Positions 35,721-44,788 of a stretch of 64,000 nucleotides of DNA are shown here, one piece after another. A program made the translations under genes and the position numbers. A model generated the notes under the pieces. The model saw only the letters and a program-made list of their open reading frames with translations. It had not been told where the DNA came from and searched no databases. The stretch comes from Novosphingobium sp. HII-3 (GTDB lineage Bacteria; Pseudomonadota; Alphaproteobacteria; Sphingomonadales; Sphingomonadaceae), in NCBI RefSeq assembly GCF_002916655.1, contig NZ_PPSM01000036.1:124001-188000 (forward strand). Direction: 5' to 3'. Position 1 is the first letter of the stretch. Each line of letters begins with the position of its first letter.

Positions 35721-37871
35721 ATGAAGACCCGCCTCATGGCCGCTGCCGCACCACTCGTCCTCGGCGCCGGCCTGCTTGGAGGAATTCCCGTGACAGCTTT
35801 TGCCAAGGATGCCGCTACGGCAACCGTTGCGACATATTCCGGCCCCTTCGCCAAGCCCAGCACCCTGGATCTCCAGGCGCCTGACTTCACCGCTTACAAG
35901 GATACCGACTGGCAGCCCGCGATCGAAGCGGGAATTGCGGCCAAGCGCCAGGAGATCCGCGCGATCACTCTCGCCCGTTCCGCGCCCACGTTCGAGAACA
36001 CCATCGTTGCCATTGAGCGGTCAGGCGACCTGCTGGGCCGTGTGTACAGCGTCTTCGGCCAGCTGACCTCCGCCAACACCAACGACACGCTCGACGCGGT
36101 GGATACGGCGGTCAGCCCGCTGATTAGCGCCCTCAACGACGACATCTACCTCGACGAACGGCTTTTCGCCCGCGTCAAGGCCGTCCACGACAGCCCGCAG
36201 GGCAAGGCGCTGACGGGCGAAGACGCCATGCTCCTGCAGACGACCTACGACAAGTTCGTTCACCGCGGCGCCCTGCTGTCTTCCGCGCAGAAGACCGAGC
36301 TCAAGGCGATGAACCTGGAGATCGCCAAGCTTGAGACCGCCTTCTCGCAGAAGCTGACAACGGCCACCGCAGCCAAGGCGCCCGTTTTCGACACTGCAGC
36401 AGAGCTGGCGGGCCTTTCGCAGGCAGAGATCGCCGCCGCCGCCGCCCTCGCCACCGAGAAGGGCCACCCCGGCAAGTTCATGCTGGCGCTCAACAACACC
36501 ACTCAGCAAGCGGCCCTGAGCAGTCTGACGAACCGAACCAGCCGCAAACGGTTGTGGGATGCCAGCGTCAACCGCACCTCGGGCGGGGACGCCTATGACA
36601 CGACGGCGATGGTCACGCAGATAGCGACCTTGCGCGCGCGCAAGGCGAAGCTGGTCGGCGCACCCGACTTTGCGACGTACCAGATGTACGACCGCATGGT
36701 GAAAACGCCCGGTCAGGCGATGGAGTTCATGAAGGGCTTCGTTCCTGCCCTGCGCGCCACGCAGGACCGTGAGGCGAAGCTGCTGGCCGACGCAGCGAAG
36801 GCGGAAGGACAGAGCGAGCCGCTCGCGCCCTGGGACTGGGCCTACTATGCGGAGAAGGTGCGCAAGGCGCGCTACAATCTCGACGAGAACCAGATCAAGC
36901 CCTACTTCGAAGTGTGGCGCACGCTGGAGGACGGCGTGTTCTTCGCCGCAAACAAGACCTATGGCCTGACCTTCAAGCGGCGTGCCGATCTGCCGGTCTA
37001 TCACCCCACGATGCGCGCCTATGAAGTGCACGAGGCGGACGGCACACTGCTGGGCCTGTTCTACTTCGACCCGTTCGCCCGCTCGAACAAGCGCGGCGGT
37101 GCCTGGATGAACAACTTCGTCGAGCAGTCCTACCTGCACGGCACGAAGCCCGTCATCACCAACACCTTGAACATCGCTCCTCCCGCCGAGGGCCAGCCCG
37201 CGCTTGCCAGCTTCGACGATGTGATGACCATGTTCCACGAGTTCGGGCATGCCCTGCATGGCCTGTTCGCAAGCCAGAAGTACCCTTCGCTCTCCGGCAC
37301 CAGCACAGCGCGCGACTTCGTGGAGTTCCCCAGCCAGTTCAACGAGAACTTCGGGACGCTGCCGGTCGTGCTGAACAGCTACGCCAAGCACTACCAGACG
37401 GGCGCGGTCATTCCCGCCGACCTGGTGACGAAGATCAAGGCGGCTTCCACGTTCAACCAGGGCCTGGGGCTGGGCGAGACCCTGTCGGCAGCGATGCTGG
37501 ACATCGACTGGCACCAACTCACGCCGGAACAGGCCGCGCAGGCGCCCATGGCGTTCGAGGCCAAGGCTCTCGCGGCGTCCGGCCTCGCCACCGATCTCAT
37601 CCCGCCCCGCTACCGCACTCCGTACTTCCGCCATATCTGGGACAACGGCTATGCGGCCGGGTACTACTCATACATCTGGACCGAGATGCTCGCGCATGAC
37701 GGTTGGGACTGGGTCGAGAAGAACGGCGGCATGACGCGCGCGAACGGCGAACATATCCGCAAGACCTTCCTCGGCCAGGGCCATACGAAGGACTTCGGAG
37801 AGATGTTCCGCGACTTCACGGGCCACGATCCACAGGTGGAGCCGATGCTGAAGGCTCGCGGCTTGAAGTAA
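35721..37871 (+). CDS. dcp: M3-family zinc oligopeptidase (Dcp-like)
   Basis: 716-residue thimet-type metallopeptidase from ATG 35721. The N terminus is a signal peptide (APLVLGAGLLGGIPVTAFA), so it acts in the periplasm. The zinc motif HEFGHALHG lies at about residue 504 (HEFGH), with the downstream Glu in the FVEFPSQFNENF segment. Peptidyl-dipeptidase Dcp from E. coli is the nearest familiar relative; oligopeptidase A-like activity is an alternative. A GC-rich 12-bp hairpin follows the stop. Confidence 0.92.
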   Translation: MKTRLMAAAAPLVLGAGLLGGIPVTAFAKDAATATVATYSGPFAKPSTLDLQAPDFTAYKDTDWQPAIEAGIAAKRQEIRAITLARSAPTFENTIVAIERSGDLLGRVYSVFGQLTSANTNDTLDAVDTAVSPLISALNDDIYLDERLFARVKAVHDSPQGKALTGEDAMLLQTTYDKFVHRGALLSSAQKTELKAMNLEIAKLETAFSQKLTTATAAKAPVFDTAAELAGLSQAEIAAAAALATEKGHPGKFMLALNNTTQQAALSSLTNRTSRKRLWDASVNRTSGGDAYDTTAMVTQIATLRARKAKLVGAPDFATYQMYDRMVKTPGQAMEFMKGFVPALRATQDREAKLLADAAKAEGQSEPLAPWDWAYYAEKVRKARYNLDENQIKPYFEVWRTLEDGVFFAANKTYGLTFKRRADLPVYHPTMRAYEVHEADGTLLGLFYFDPFARSNKRGGAWMNNFVEQSYLHGTKPVITNTLNIAPPAEGQPALASFDDVMTMFHEFGHALHGLFASQKYPSLSGTSTARDFVEFPSQFNENFGTLPVVLNSYAKHYQTGAVIPADLVTKIKAASTFNQGLGLGETLSAAMLDIDWHQLTPEQAAQAPMAFEAKALAASGLATDLIPPRYRTPYFRHIWDNGYAAGYYSYIWTEMLAHDGWDWVEKNGGMTRANGEHIRKTFLGQGHTKDFGEMFRDFTGHDPQVEPMLKARGLK

Positions 37872-37877
37872 GGCGTC

Positions 37878-37910
37878 ACTGCCCCCGGACGTTCAAGTTC
37901 CGGGGGCAGT
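37878..37910. terminator. Strong hairpin downstream of the M3 peptidase
   Basis: ACTGCCCCCGGA (37878-37889) is perfectly complementary to TCCGGGGGCAGT (37899-37910), giving a 12-bp stem and a 9-base loop 6 bp after the stop codon. It sits between convergent genes. No U-tract follows, so termination efficiency is uncertain. Confidence 0.6.
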
Positions 37911-37995
37911 GCTCCTCACCTGATCAGGGGCACAAGAGCCGGCAGGATCCAGGCAGAGAGTCCGTCCCTGAAACGTCACCCACTACAAGCACCCG

Positions 37996-39306
37996 TCAGG
38001 CCTCGGCGGCGGAAGCGATCCTGGCTCCAAGTTTCTCGGCGGGAGTCAACTTGAGGTGCATCTCCGCAAGTCCGCGGATGATGAAGCTCGGTTCGTAGAC
38101 GAGGTCGGCGACTCCATTTGGATGCCGTGCCGGGTCAAGTTCGATCCTCGAGGTGTACTCGAGGAATTTCTCCAGGATCACCCGAACCTCCACACGCGCG
38201 AGCGGCGCGCCGGCGCAGACGTGCTTGCCGCGTCCGAAGCCCACATGTTCGACGATCCTCCTGCGGCCAAGAATGAGGTCGTTCGGGTTCTCCCAGCGAC
38301 GGGCATCCCGGTTCGCGGCTGAAAGAGCCACAAGCACCTTTGTACCTGCTGGGATCTTCACACCGCCGACCTGCGTATCCTTTCGGGCAAGCCGCGCCGT
38401 CTGCTTCGTCGATCCCTCGATACGCAGCACCTCTTCAAGGAACGCCGGGATCATCCCGGGGTCGTCGCGCAGCTGATCCTGCAATTCCGGACGGCCGACG
38501 AGATACTTCATCGCATTGCCCAGCAGCTTCGCACTGGTGTCCTGTCCTGCGCCGAACATGAACATACCAAGCAGCACCAGGTCATGCACTTCCGGCTTCG
38601 TCCCGTCCGGATAAGTCGCCTCCGCAAGTTCGGTGAGGATATCCGGCCTCGGGTTTGCACGGCGTTCGGCGATGTAGCCGTAGAAGTAGCGCCCCATGAC
38701 GGCAAAGGGATGGTTCTCTCCCTCCATGGGATTGCTGCCGTCCAGGCTCCCCGGCGGCGGTGCGGCGGCAATCGCGTCCATGAACACCTGCCGGTCTTCT
38801 ACCGGCACGCCCAGCAGGTCCGCCACGACCACCGTCACGAACGGCGTGGCAATCTTGCCGATGAGTTCGACGCCTCCGGCAGCCACGGCTTCCCGGACCA
38901 TCCGATCCGAGTACTCCGCGATGAAGGCCTCGCTGGCCTTGAGCCGGGACGGTGTAAAGAGCGTGTTGATGAGCGCGCGCAACCGGGTATGGGCATCGTC
39001 ATCGAGATTGACGACCTGGTCACCGCCCGCGAACTGCGCGCGATGCTGCTCGATCTGCTGCGTTATGTCCGATCCGTGAGGCGTGAACGGCAGCGGAGCG
39101 GCGGCCCCCTGAAGCCCGATCACGGCGGAGAAGGCGTCATGGTTCTTCAGAACTTCCAGCGTCTCATCGAAGCCGGTGACGATGAAGTAATCCTTGCCGG
39201 GCGGCTGGAATACCGGGCCATGCTCCCGCAAGGCGTCGAAGAAGGCGTAGGGCTCCTTCAAGATCGCGTAGTCTGTGAAATAATCCCGCTCCGCCAGCCT
39301 CTGCAT
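37996..39306 (-). CDS. Cytochrome P450
   Basis: Soluble bacterial class I P450 of 436 residues from ATG 39306. The I-helix oxygen-activation motif is FGAGQDTSAKL, the K-helix ExxR lies in EEVLRIEGS, and the heme-binding loop is FGRGKHVCAGAPLAR with the axial Cys. No ferredoxin or ferredoxin reductase gene is adjacent, so redox partners must come from elsewhere. The substrate cannot be told; sphingomonad P450s of this size often hydroxylate alkanes, terpenoids or steroids. The region upstream has an imperfect dyad at 39413-39428 (GGTG-N8-CACC). Confidence 0.93.
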   Translation of the reverse strand: MQRLAERDYFTDYAILKEPYAFFDALREHGPVFQPPGKDYFIVTGFDETLEVLKNHDAFSAVIGLQGAAAPLPFTPHGSDITQQIEQHRAQFAGGDQVVNLDDDAHTRLRALINTLFTPSRLKASEAFIAEYSDRMVREAVAAGGVELIGKIATPFVTVVVADLLGVPVEDRQVFMDAIAAAPPPGSLDGSNPMEGENHPFAVMGRYFYGYIAERRANPRPDILTELAEATYPDGTKPEVHDLVLLGMFMFGAGQDTSAKLLGNAMKYLVGRPELQDQLRDDPGMIPAFLEEVLRIEGSTKQTARLARKDTQVGGVKIPAGTKVLVALSAANRDARRWENPNDLILGRRRIVEHVGFGRGKHVCAGAPLARVEVRVILEKFLEYTSRIELDPARHPNGVADLVYEPSFIIRGLAEMHLKLTPAEKLGARIASAAEA

Positions 39307-39580
39307 CCTCGATCTCCCGTTCCGCATGTCGCGGAGCACCGCGCGTGCCCGCGGTGCCCTCCTGCTGCGTGCGTTGCCCGTGCAGAGAAGCAACCCTGCA
39401 CTTATGCAACACGGTGTATCGTATCACCTGGGAACTGCCGGTCAACGGCAAAGGGACGGCCCATGGCATCGGCCGCCTGTTGGCCGATGCCATTCTTTTC
39501 ACGGCGCCGAGCCGGTACAACATTTCATCGACTGCACGCGCCCCTGCCGCACGACGCGCCAAAGCTAAGTCGGGGAGAAT
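39307..39580. other. Intergenic stretch without a supportable gene
   Basis: Upstream of the P450 gene. Open frames on both strands look random and none has a family signature. The only structure I see is the imperfect dyad GGTGTATC/GTATCACC at 39413-39428, which could be an operator for the P450 gene. Confidence 0.4.
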
Positions 39581-39925
39581 TCAGATGTCGGTTGAAATCA
39601 CCTCGATGCGTAACACAGGGCCGCCGGTTGCGGTGGCAAGCAGCAAATCGATGTTCGGATGAGCGCCGGGCCGATTGCGCGCATCCTGCGTGTGTTCTCC
39701 GAAGACGAGAAGGCCATGTTCGGCCGCGTTTGCGTCCAGACGGCCGAACGCTTGCCGAAGGTACTGGTAGACGGCGAGCGAGCCTTGCTTGCCCGGCTTG
39801 TTTTCGATGCTGGCGACCGCAGAACCCGCATCGTCCACCAGATCGATGCGCTGCACGCCCTCGATCGACGGCATCTGCAGAAGGTTGTCCTTGAACGAGG
39901 GAGCGGTTTGGATCCTGGGCAGCAT
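39581..39925 (-). CDS. DUF2322 family protein
   Basis: 114-residue small acidic protein that I match to DUF2322 by its pattern: FKDNLLQMPSIEGVQRIDLVD, SVASIENKPGKQGSLAVYQYL and ARNRPGAHPNIDLLL. There is no signal peptide or membrane segment. Function is unknown. It lies downstream of acs on the same strand (112 bp) and upstream of the P450 gene. The ribosome site is weak. Confidence 0.72.
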   Translation of the reverse strand: MLPRIQTAPSFKDNLLQMPSIEGVQRIDLVDDAGSAVASIENKPGKQGSLAVYQYLRQAFGRLDANAAEHGLLVFGEHTQDARNRPGAHPNIDLLLATATGGPVLRIEVISTDI

Positions 39926-40037
39926 CTTCGTAGTTTTCCCCGATGTGAACTTCGGGGGCGCTCATACACCTTCGGCTCCTTCCCGCAACACGGGCACGCG
40001 CTTTCCAACCGAGGCGAAAAGCGCGCGCCCGCCACCC

Positions 40038-41987
40038 TCAGGCAGTCGCTGGCTGGGGCCTATTCGCCAGCAGGTTATCGACGACCGACGGGTCAGCCAA
40101 CGTGGAGGTGTCGCCCAGGTTCGCCACGTCATTCTCGCCGATCTTTCGCAGGATGCGACGCATGATCTTGCCAGAACGGGTCTTGGGCAGCCCGGGAGCG
40201 AACTGAAGGACATCGGGCGTTGCCACGGGGCCGATCTCGCGTCGGACCCAGGCAACAAGCTCCCTGCGAAGCGCCTCGTCGGGCTCGACCTCGACATTGC
40301 AGGTCACGAAGGCATAGATGCCCTGACCCTTGATGTCGTGCGGCATTCCGACAACGGCGGCCTCGGCAACCTTGGGATGTGCCACCAGCGCGCTTTCGAT
40401 CTCGGCCGTGCCCATCCGGTGCCCGGACACGTTGATCACGTCATCGATGCGGCCGGTGATCCAGTAGTAGCCGTCTTCGTCACGCCGGCAGCCGTCCCCT
40501 GTGAAGTACGTACCCTTGAACGTGCTGAAATAGGTCTGGAAGAACCGCTCGTGATCGCCCCAGACGGTGCGCATCTGCCCCGGCCAACTGTCGGTGATCA
40601 CCAGACAGCCATCGCCAGGCCCTTCGATCACTTTCCCTTCCGCATCGAGCAGCCTGGGTTGCACGCCAAAGAACGGTCGAGTGGCCGATCCCGGCTTGAG
40701 CGCGGTGGCGCCCGGCAAAGGGGAAATCATGATCCCGCCGGTCTCCGTCTGCCACCACGTGTCGACGATCGGACACCGTCCCTCTCCGACGACCTCGTGA
40801 TACCACGACCATGCCTCCGGATTTATCGGCTCGCCGACGGAGCCGAGCAGGCGCAGGGACCGGCGGCTGGTCCGCGCAACCCATTCGTCGCCTTCGCGCA
40901 TGAGGGCCCGCAGGGCCGTCGGCGCACCGTAGAACATCTCCACACCGAACTTGTCGACCACCTGCCAGAACCGGCTCGCATCCGGATAAGTCGGAACACC
41001 TTCGAACATGACGGTGGTGGCGCCGTTGGCGAGCGGACCATAAACGACGTATGAGTGCCCGGTCACCCATCCGATATCGGCGGCGCACCAGTAGATCTGG
41101 CCAGGGCGATAGTCGAACACATACTCATGCGTCATCGAGGCCCAGACGGCATAGCCGCCCGTGGTGTGGAGAACGCCTTTCGGCTTGCCGGTGGAGCCCG
41201 ACGTGTAGAGGATGAAGAGCGGATCCTCAGCGCTCATCTCCGCCGGCTGGCAGTCGGCACTCTGTTCGGCCACCGCCAGAGCCCAGTCGAAGTCGCGCCC
41301 CTCAACCATTGGAACGTCCGCCCCGGTATGGGCAAGCACGATCACCGTGTCGACGCCCGGGCACGTCGCCAGGGCATCGTCGACACAGGCCTTCAGCGCG
41401 ATTGTCTTTCCTCCCCGCAGGCCCTGATCCGCCGTGATGACGATCCGGCTGTCGCAGTCGCGGATGCGGCCTGCAAGCGCATCGGGGGAAAAGCCTGCAA
41501 AGACGATGGAGTGAATAGCGCCAATTCGCGCGCACGCCAGCATCGCAACGGCCGCCTCAGGAACCATGGGCAGATAGATGGTGACCCGCTCCCCCTTTCG
41601 CACGCCCCTTGCCTTGAGGACGTTGGCGAAGCGGCAGACCTCCTCGTGCAGTTCACGATACGTGATCCGCCGCTCCGGCTTCTTCGGATCGTCTGGCTCC
41701 CAAAGGATGGCGATCTGCTCTCCGCGAGTGGCGAGATGACGATCGAGGCAGTTCGCCGAAAGGTTCAGCGTTCCGTCCGCGAACCAGGAAATGCCGAAAT
41801 CCTCCTCGTTGAAACTCGTCTGCTTCACGCTCGTGAACGGACGGATCCAGTCGATCCGCATGGCTTCGTCGCGCCAGAACCCCTCCGGATCGTCAACGGA
41901 CCTGCGGTACATCTCCTGGTAACGCGTATCATCGATTAAGGCATTCGCAGCCCAGTCAGAAGGAACCGGATACACAGCCTCAACCAC
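40038..41987 (-). CDS. acs: Acetyl-CoA synthetase
   Basis: AMP-forming acetate-CoA ligase, 649 residues from GTG 41987, chosen because AGAGGAGA lies 5 bases upstream and the length matches the family (about 650). ATG 42005 and longer in-frame starts exist. The P-loop-like [12 protein letters not shown], the [10 protein letters not shown] motif, the [20 protein letters not shown] hinge region and the C-terminal Lys in TRSGKIMRR (the acetylation-controlled catalytic Lys) are all present. It turns acetate into acetyl-CoA, feeding the TCA cycle. Confidence 0.95.
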   Translation of the reverse strand: MVEAVYPVPSDWAANALIDDTRYQEMYRRSVDDPEGFWRDEAMRIDWIRPFTSVKQTSFNEEDFGISWFADGTLNLSANCLDRHLATRGEQIAILWEPDDPKKPERRITYRELHEEVCRFANVLKARGVRKGERVTIYLPMVPEAAVAMLACARIGAIHSIVFAGFSPDALAGRIRDCDSRIVITADQGLRGGKTIALKACVDDALATCPGVDTVIVLAHTGADVPMVEGRDFDWALAVAEQSADCQPAEMSAEDPLFILYTSGSTGKPKGVLHTTGGYAVWASMTHEYVFDYRPGQIYWCAADIGWVTGHSYVVYGPLANGATTVMFEGVPTYPDASRFWQVVDKFGVEMFYGAPTALRALMREGDEWVARTSRRSLRLLGSVGEPINPEAWSWYHEVVGEGRCPIVDTWWQTETGGIMISPLPGATALKPGSATRPFFGVQPRLLDAEGKVIEGPGDGCLVITDSWPGQMRTVWGDHERFFQTYFSTFKGTYFTGDGCRRDEDGYYWITGRIDDVINVSGHRMGTAEIESALVAHPKVAEAAVVGMPHDIKGQGIYAFVTCNVEVEPDEALRRELVAWVRREIGPVATPDVLQFAPGLPKTRSGKIMRRILRKIGENDVANLGDTSTLADPSVVDNLLANRPQPATA

Positions 41988-42183
41988 GGCAATCTCCTCT
42001 CGCATGGAACCGGATTCGTACCCGGCGGCATTGGCACTGAAGATGGCTTGACGTGCCGCCAGGATCAAGGCGATGGAGGCACCAGGTCGCATTCTCGTCT
42101 ATTTTCCAGCCTCGGTGCAGCTTAGATCGTTAACGGCCTGGTAACTTTCAGCGACCATCAGGGGCCCGCCGATTGGAGACGCA

Positions 42184-42501
42184 ATGCCTGAGCCCGATGC
42201 CGCTGAGTACGATTGCCGCGTAGCCCGTGCGGCGCGCGCGGCGGTGTCGATATGGTGCGAAGTGCGGCAGGGAACCACGCGCCCCTGGAAAGCGGCTCAC
42301 CTCCAGGACCTTTCGCCGGAAGGATTCCGGATCGAACACTTTCCCGAGGCGCGCATGCAGGTGCCGCTGCGCATCCGAATACCGGGCCTTCATCTGCTCA
42401 GTGCCCGCCTCTGCTGGACCCGCAACGGCGCAGCGGGATGCGAGTTCGTAGAGCCGCTCCACGTTGCGGTGTTCGAACATATCGTGAGGCTGGCAGCCTG
42501 A
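42184..42501 (+). CDS. PilZ-domain protein
   Basis: 105-residue single PilZ domain. The second c-di-GMP motif is clear (DLSPEG in LQDLSPEGFRI), and the beta-barrel strands (LRIRIPGLHLLSARLCWTRNGAAGCEFVEPL) follow the family. The first motif is an Arg-rich run RVARAARAA rather than a clean RxxxR, so ligand binding is uncertain. Likely a small cytoplasmic c-di-GMP effector. It is divergent from acs. Confidence 0.75.
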   Translation: MPEPDAAEYDCRVARAARAAVSIWCEVRQGTTRPWKAAHLQDLSPEGFRIEHFPEARMQVPLRIRIPGLHLLSARLCWTRNGAAGCEFVEPLHVAVFEHIVRLAA

Positions 42502-42519
42502 TCGCCGCCTGAGGGCAAC

Positions 42520-42548
42520 AAAAAAGGGGCGAGCCTGCGGCCCGCCCC
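42520..42548 (-). terminator. Intrinsic terminator of the pdhC-lpdA operon
   Basis: In the lpdA direction GGGGCGGGCC pairs with GGCUCGCCCC with a single mismatch and a 3-base loop (42526-42548), followed by six U (42520-42525). It lies 25 bp downstream of the lpdA stop and also separates it from the convergent PilZ gene. Confidence 0.88.
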
Positions 42549-42572
42549 CGTTCTCGATCCAGCTCAGGTAGC

Positions 42573-43994
42573 TCAGATGTGGATCGCACGTCCGTAAGCG
42601 GCCAGCGTCGCCTCGTGCATCGTTTCCGAGATCGTCGGGTGCGGGAACACGGTGTTCATCAGCTCGATCTCAGTCGTTTCCAGCGTCTTGCCCACGACGT
42701 AGCCCTGGATCATCTCGGTCACTTCCGCACCGATCATGTGAGCACCAAGCAGTTCGCCGGTCTTGGCATCGAACACGGTCTTCACGAAACCCTCGGGTTC
42801 GCCCAGAGCGATCGCCTTGCCGTTGCCGATGAACGGGAACGTACCGGCCTTCACCTCGTAGCCCGCTTCCTTCGCCTTCGCCTCGGTCATGCCGACCGAT
42901 GCGATCTGCGGGTGGCAGTACGTGCAGCCCGGGATGTTGTTGCGATCGAGCGGGTGCGGGTGGACGTCCTTGTTGCCGAGCTCCTTGGCAATCGCTTCCG
43001 CCGTGGTGACGCCTTCATGGCTCGCCTTGTGCGCCAGCCAGGGGCCCTTCACGCAGTCTCCGATGGCCCAGATGCCCGGCACATTGGTGCGGCCATAATC
43101 ATCCACCTTGACGAAGAACTTTTCGTCCGGCTCGATCTTGAGCTCTTCGAGGCCGATATTTTCGACGTTGGGCACGATACCGATGGCGACGATGACGTGG
43201 CTGAATTCCTGGGTCTCTTCCTTGCCGCCCTTGGGGGTGATCTTGACCGAAACACCCTTGTCCGTTGCCTTGACGTCGCTCGCCTTGGCTCCGGTCAGGA
43301 TCTTCATGCCCTGCTTAGTCAGCGCCTTTTCCAGGAACGCGGAGACGTCCTTGTCTTCGACCGGTACGATGCGGTCCATCATCTCAACGACCGTCACGTC
43401 GACGCCCATATCGTTGTAGAAGCTGGCGAACTCGATGCCGATCGCGCCGGAACCGAGGACCAGCAGTTTCGTGGGCATTTCCTTGGGGGTCATCGCATGG
43501 CGATAGGTCCAGATGCGGTTGCCGTCCGACTTGGCACCCGGCAGTTCGCGCGCACGCGCACCGGTGGCGATGATGATGTGCTTGGCCGAAAGGGTCTCGG
43601 CGCCCTTCTCCCCGGTCACTTCCAGCTTGCCCGGCGCGACGAGCTTGCCGGTGCCCATGTGGACAGTGATCTTGTTCTTCTTCATCAGGTGCGTGACGCC
43701 CTGGTTGAGCTGCTTGGCCACACCGCGCGAGCGTTTGACGATGGCGTCAAGGTCAGCGGTTATGTTTTCCGCCGCCAGCCCGTAGTCCTTCGCGTGCTTC
43801 ATGTGGTGCATGATCTCGGCCGAGCGCAACAGAGCCTTCGTCGGGATGCAGCCCCAGTTGAGGCAGATCCCGCCCAGCAGCTCCCGCTCCACGATCGCGG
43901 TCTTGAGGCCGAGTTGCGCGCTGCGGATTGCCGCTACGTAGCCGCCCGGGCCCGAACCCAGAACGATGACGTCGTAAGATTCTGCCACTTTCAA
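42573..43994 (-). CDS. lpdA: Dihydrolipoyl dehydrogenase (E3)
   Basis: FAD/NAD disulfide oxidoreductase of 473 residues, the E3 of 2-oxoacid dehydrogenase complexes. The FAD Rossmann motif is VIVLGSGPGGYVAA, the redox disulfide GGICLNWGCIPTKALL (Cys at about 42 and 47), the NAD motif VLGSGAIGIEFASFY, and the dimer-interface catalytic pair HPTISE near the C terminus. It overlaps the thioesterase gene upstream by 4 bp and closes the pdhC-thioesterase-lpdA unit. Confidence 0.96.
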   Translation of the reverse strand: MKVAESYDVIVLGSGPGGYVAAIRSAQLGLKTAIVERELLGGICLNWGCIPTKALLRSAEIMHHMKHAKDYGLAAENITADLDAIVKRSRGVAKQLNQGVTHLMKKNKITVHMGTGKLVAPGKLEVTGEKGAETLSAKHIIIATGARARELPGAKSDGNRIWTYRHAMTPKEMPTKLLVLGSGAIGIEFASFYNDMGVDVTVVEMMDRIVPVEDKDVSAFLEKALTKQGMKILTGAKASDVKATDKGVSVKITPKGGKEETQEFSHVIVAIGIVPNVENIGLEELKIEPDEKFFVKVDDYGRTNVPGIWAIGDCVKGPWLAHKASHEGVTTAEAIAKELGNKDVHPHPLDRNNIPGCTYCHPQIASVGMTEAKAKEAGYEVKAGTFPFIGNGKAIALGEPEGFVKTVFDAKTGELLGAHMIGAEVTEMIQGYVVGKTLETTEIELMNTVFPHPTISETMHEATLAAYGRAIHI

Positions 43995-44377
43995 TCCTCC
44001 TGTTCGATAACGCGGGGCAAGCCCGCGTCGTCGATTGCGACGAAGGTGAAGATGGCTTCCGTCACCTTCACACGCTCTTCTTCTGCACGGTGGCGCCGAT
44101 AGGCTTCGATGCCGATGGTCATCGAGGTCCGGCCCACCTTCCTGATCGCACCGTAGACGGAGACTTCGTCCCCGACCTTCACGGGCTTGTGAAACTTCAT
44201 ACCGTCCAGGGCGATAGTGACGGCGCGGCCGCGGGAATAGCGTGCCGCTACAAGGCCGGCACCGGAGTCCATCAGGCTCAGGAGCCAGCCACCGAAGATG
44301 TCGCCGTATGCATTGGTATCCGCCGGCATAGCCGTGACGCGGATGACGGGATCGCGAAAATCGTCCATCAAATTCAA
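43991..44377 (-). CDS. Acyl-CoA thioesterase (hotdog fold), copy A
   Basis: 128-residue YciA/acyl-CoA-thioesterase-type hotdog protein. Diagnostic pieces are VIRVTAMPADTNAYGDIFGGWLLSLMDSGAG, which includes the catalytic Asp in SLMDSG, and KVGDEVSVYGAIRKVGRTSM. Its start overlaps the second thioesterase gene by 4 bp, and its end overlaps lpdA, so all are one transcript. It would hydrolyse acyl-CoA, possibly relieving CoA limitation. Substrate length unknown. Confidence 0.85.
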   Translation of the reverse strand: MNLMDDFRDPVIRVTAMPADTNAYGDIFGGWLLSLMDSGAGLVAARYSRGRAVTIALDGMKFHKPVKVGDEVSVYGAIRKVGRTSMTIGIEAYRRHRAEEERVKVTEAIFTFVAIDDAGLPRVIEQED

Positions 44378-44775
44378 ACTTTCGCGCGAGCCGCCACGGC
44401 CGCTTCCTCTATCGGCCGGGGACGATCGTTCTCGTCGAGCGTGACGAACGTGAAGGTGCCCCTTGCAACCTCCACTTCGTCCTCGCTCGCCCGTGCGCGG
44501 CCCAAGCCCTGTGTGACCACGGTCATCGATGTCCGGCCGGTTCGCTCCACACGGGCATAGACGTTGAGTTCGTCACCAACGACCATGGCACCCGGAAAGG
44601 TGAAGTCAGTGGCCCCCACCACGACGGCCTTGTGCCCCGTCCGCCGGGTCACAAGGGAGGCGGCGCCCAGGGCGAGTTGGCTCATCAGCCAGCCCCCGAA
44701 GACACCGCCATAGGGGTTGAGGTCGGTCGGCATCGCGGTGACGCGAATGACCAGATCTCCGGCCTCGTTCTCCAT
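44374..44775 (-). CDS. Acyl-CoA thioesterase (hotdog fold), copy B
   Basis: 133 residues from ATG 44775; a TTG at 44796 would overlap pdhC. Paralog of the adjacent copy: both open with a VIRVTAMP-D-N-YG-FGGWL block and both carry a DE-VY-R-GRTSMTV block. In copy B the catalytic segment reads GGWLMSQLALGAASL, where the Asp of copy A (SLMDSG) is replaced by Ala, so its active site may differ or be lost. The pair probably arose by tandem duplication. Confidence 0.83.
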   Translation of the reverse strand: MENEAGDLVIRVTAMPTDLNPYGGVFGGWLMSQLALGAASLVTRRTGHKAVVVGATDFTFPGAMVVGDELNVYARVERTGRTSMTVVTQGLGRARASEDEVEVARGTFTFVTLDENDRPRPIEEAAVAARAKV

Positions 44776-44788
44776 CGTGAACGGTCCT

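Noticed and set aside
36021..37634. 537-codon minus-strand frame opposite the M3 peptidase
   Set aside because: Shadow of the peptidase gene, which has an intact zinc motif and signal peptide.
39404..39568. Small protein or TetR-like fragment upstream of the P450 gene
   Set aside because: Frames on both strands lack any recognisable helix-turn-helix pattern and ribosome site.
42184..42501. Calling the PilZ protein a confirmed c-di-GMP receptor
   Set aside because: The DxSxxG motif is present, but the RxxxR motif is not clean, so binding is left open.
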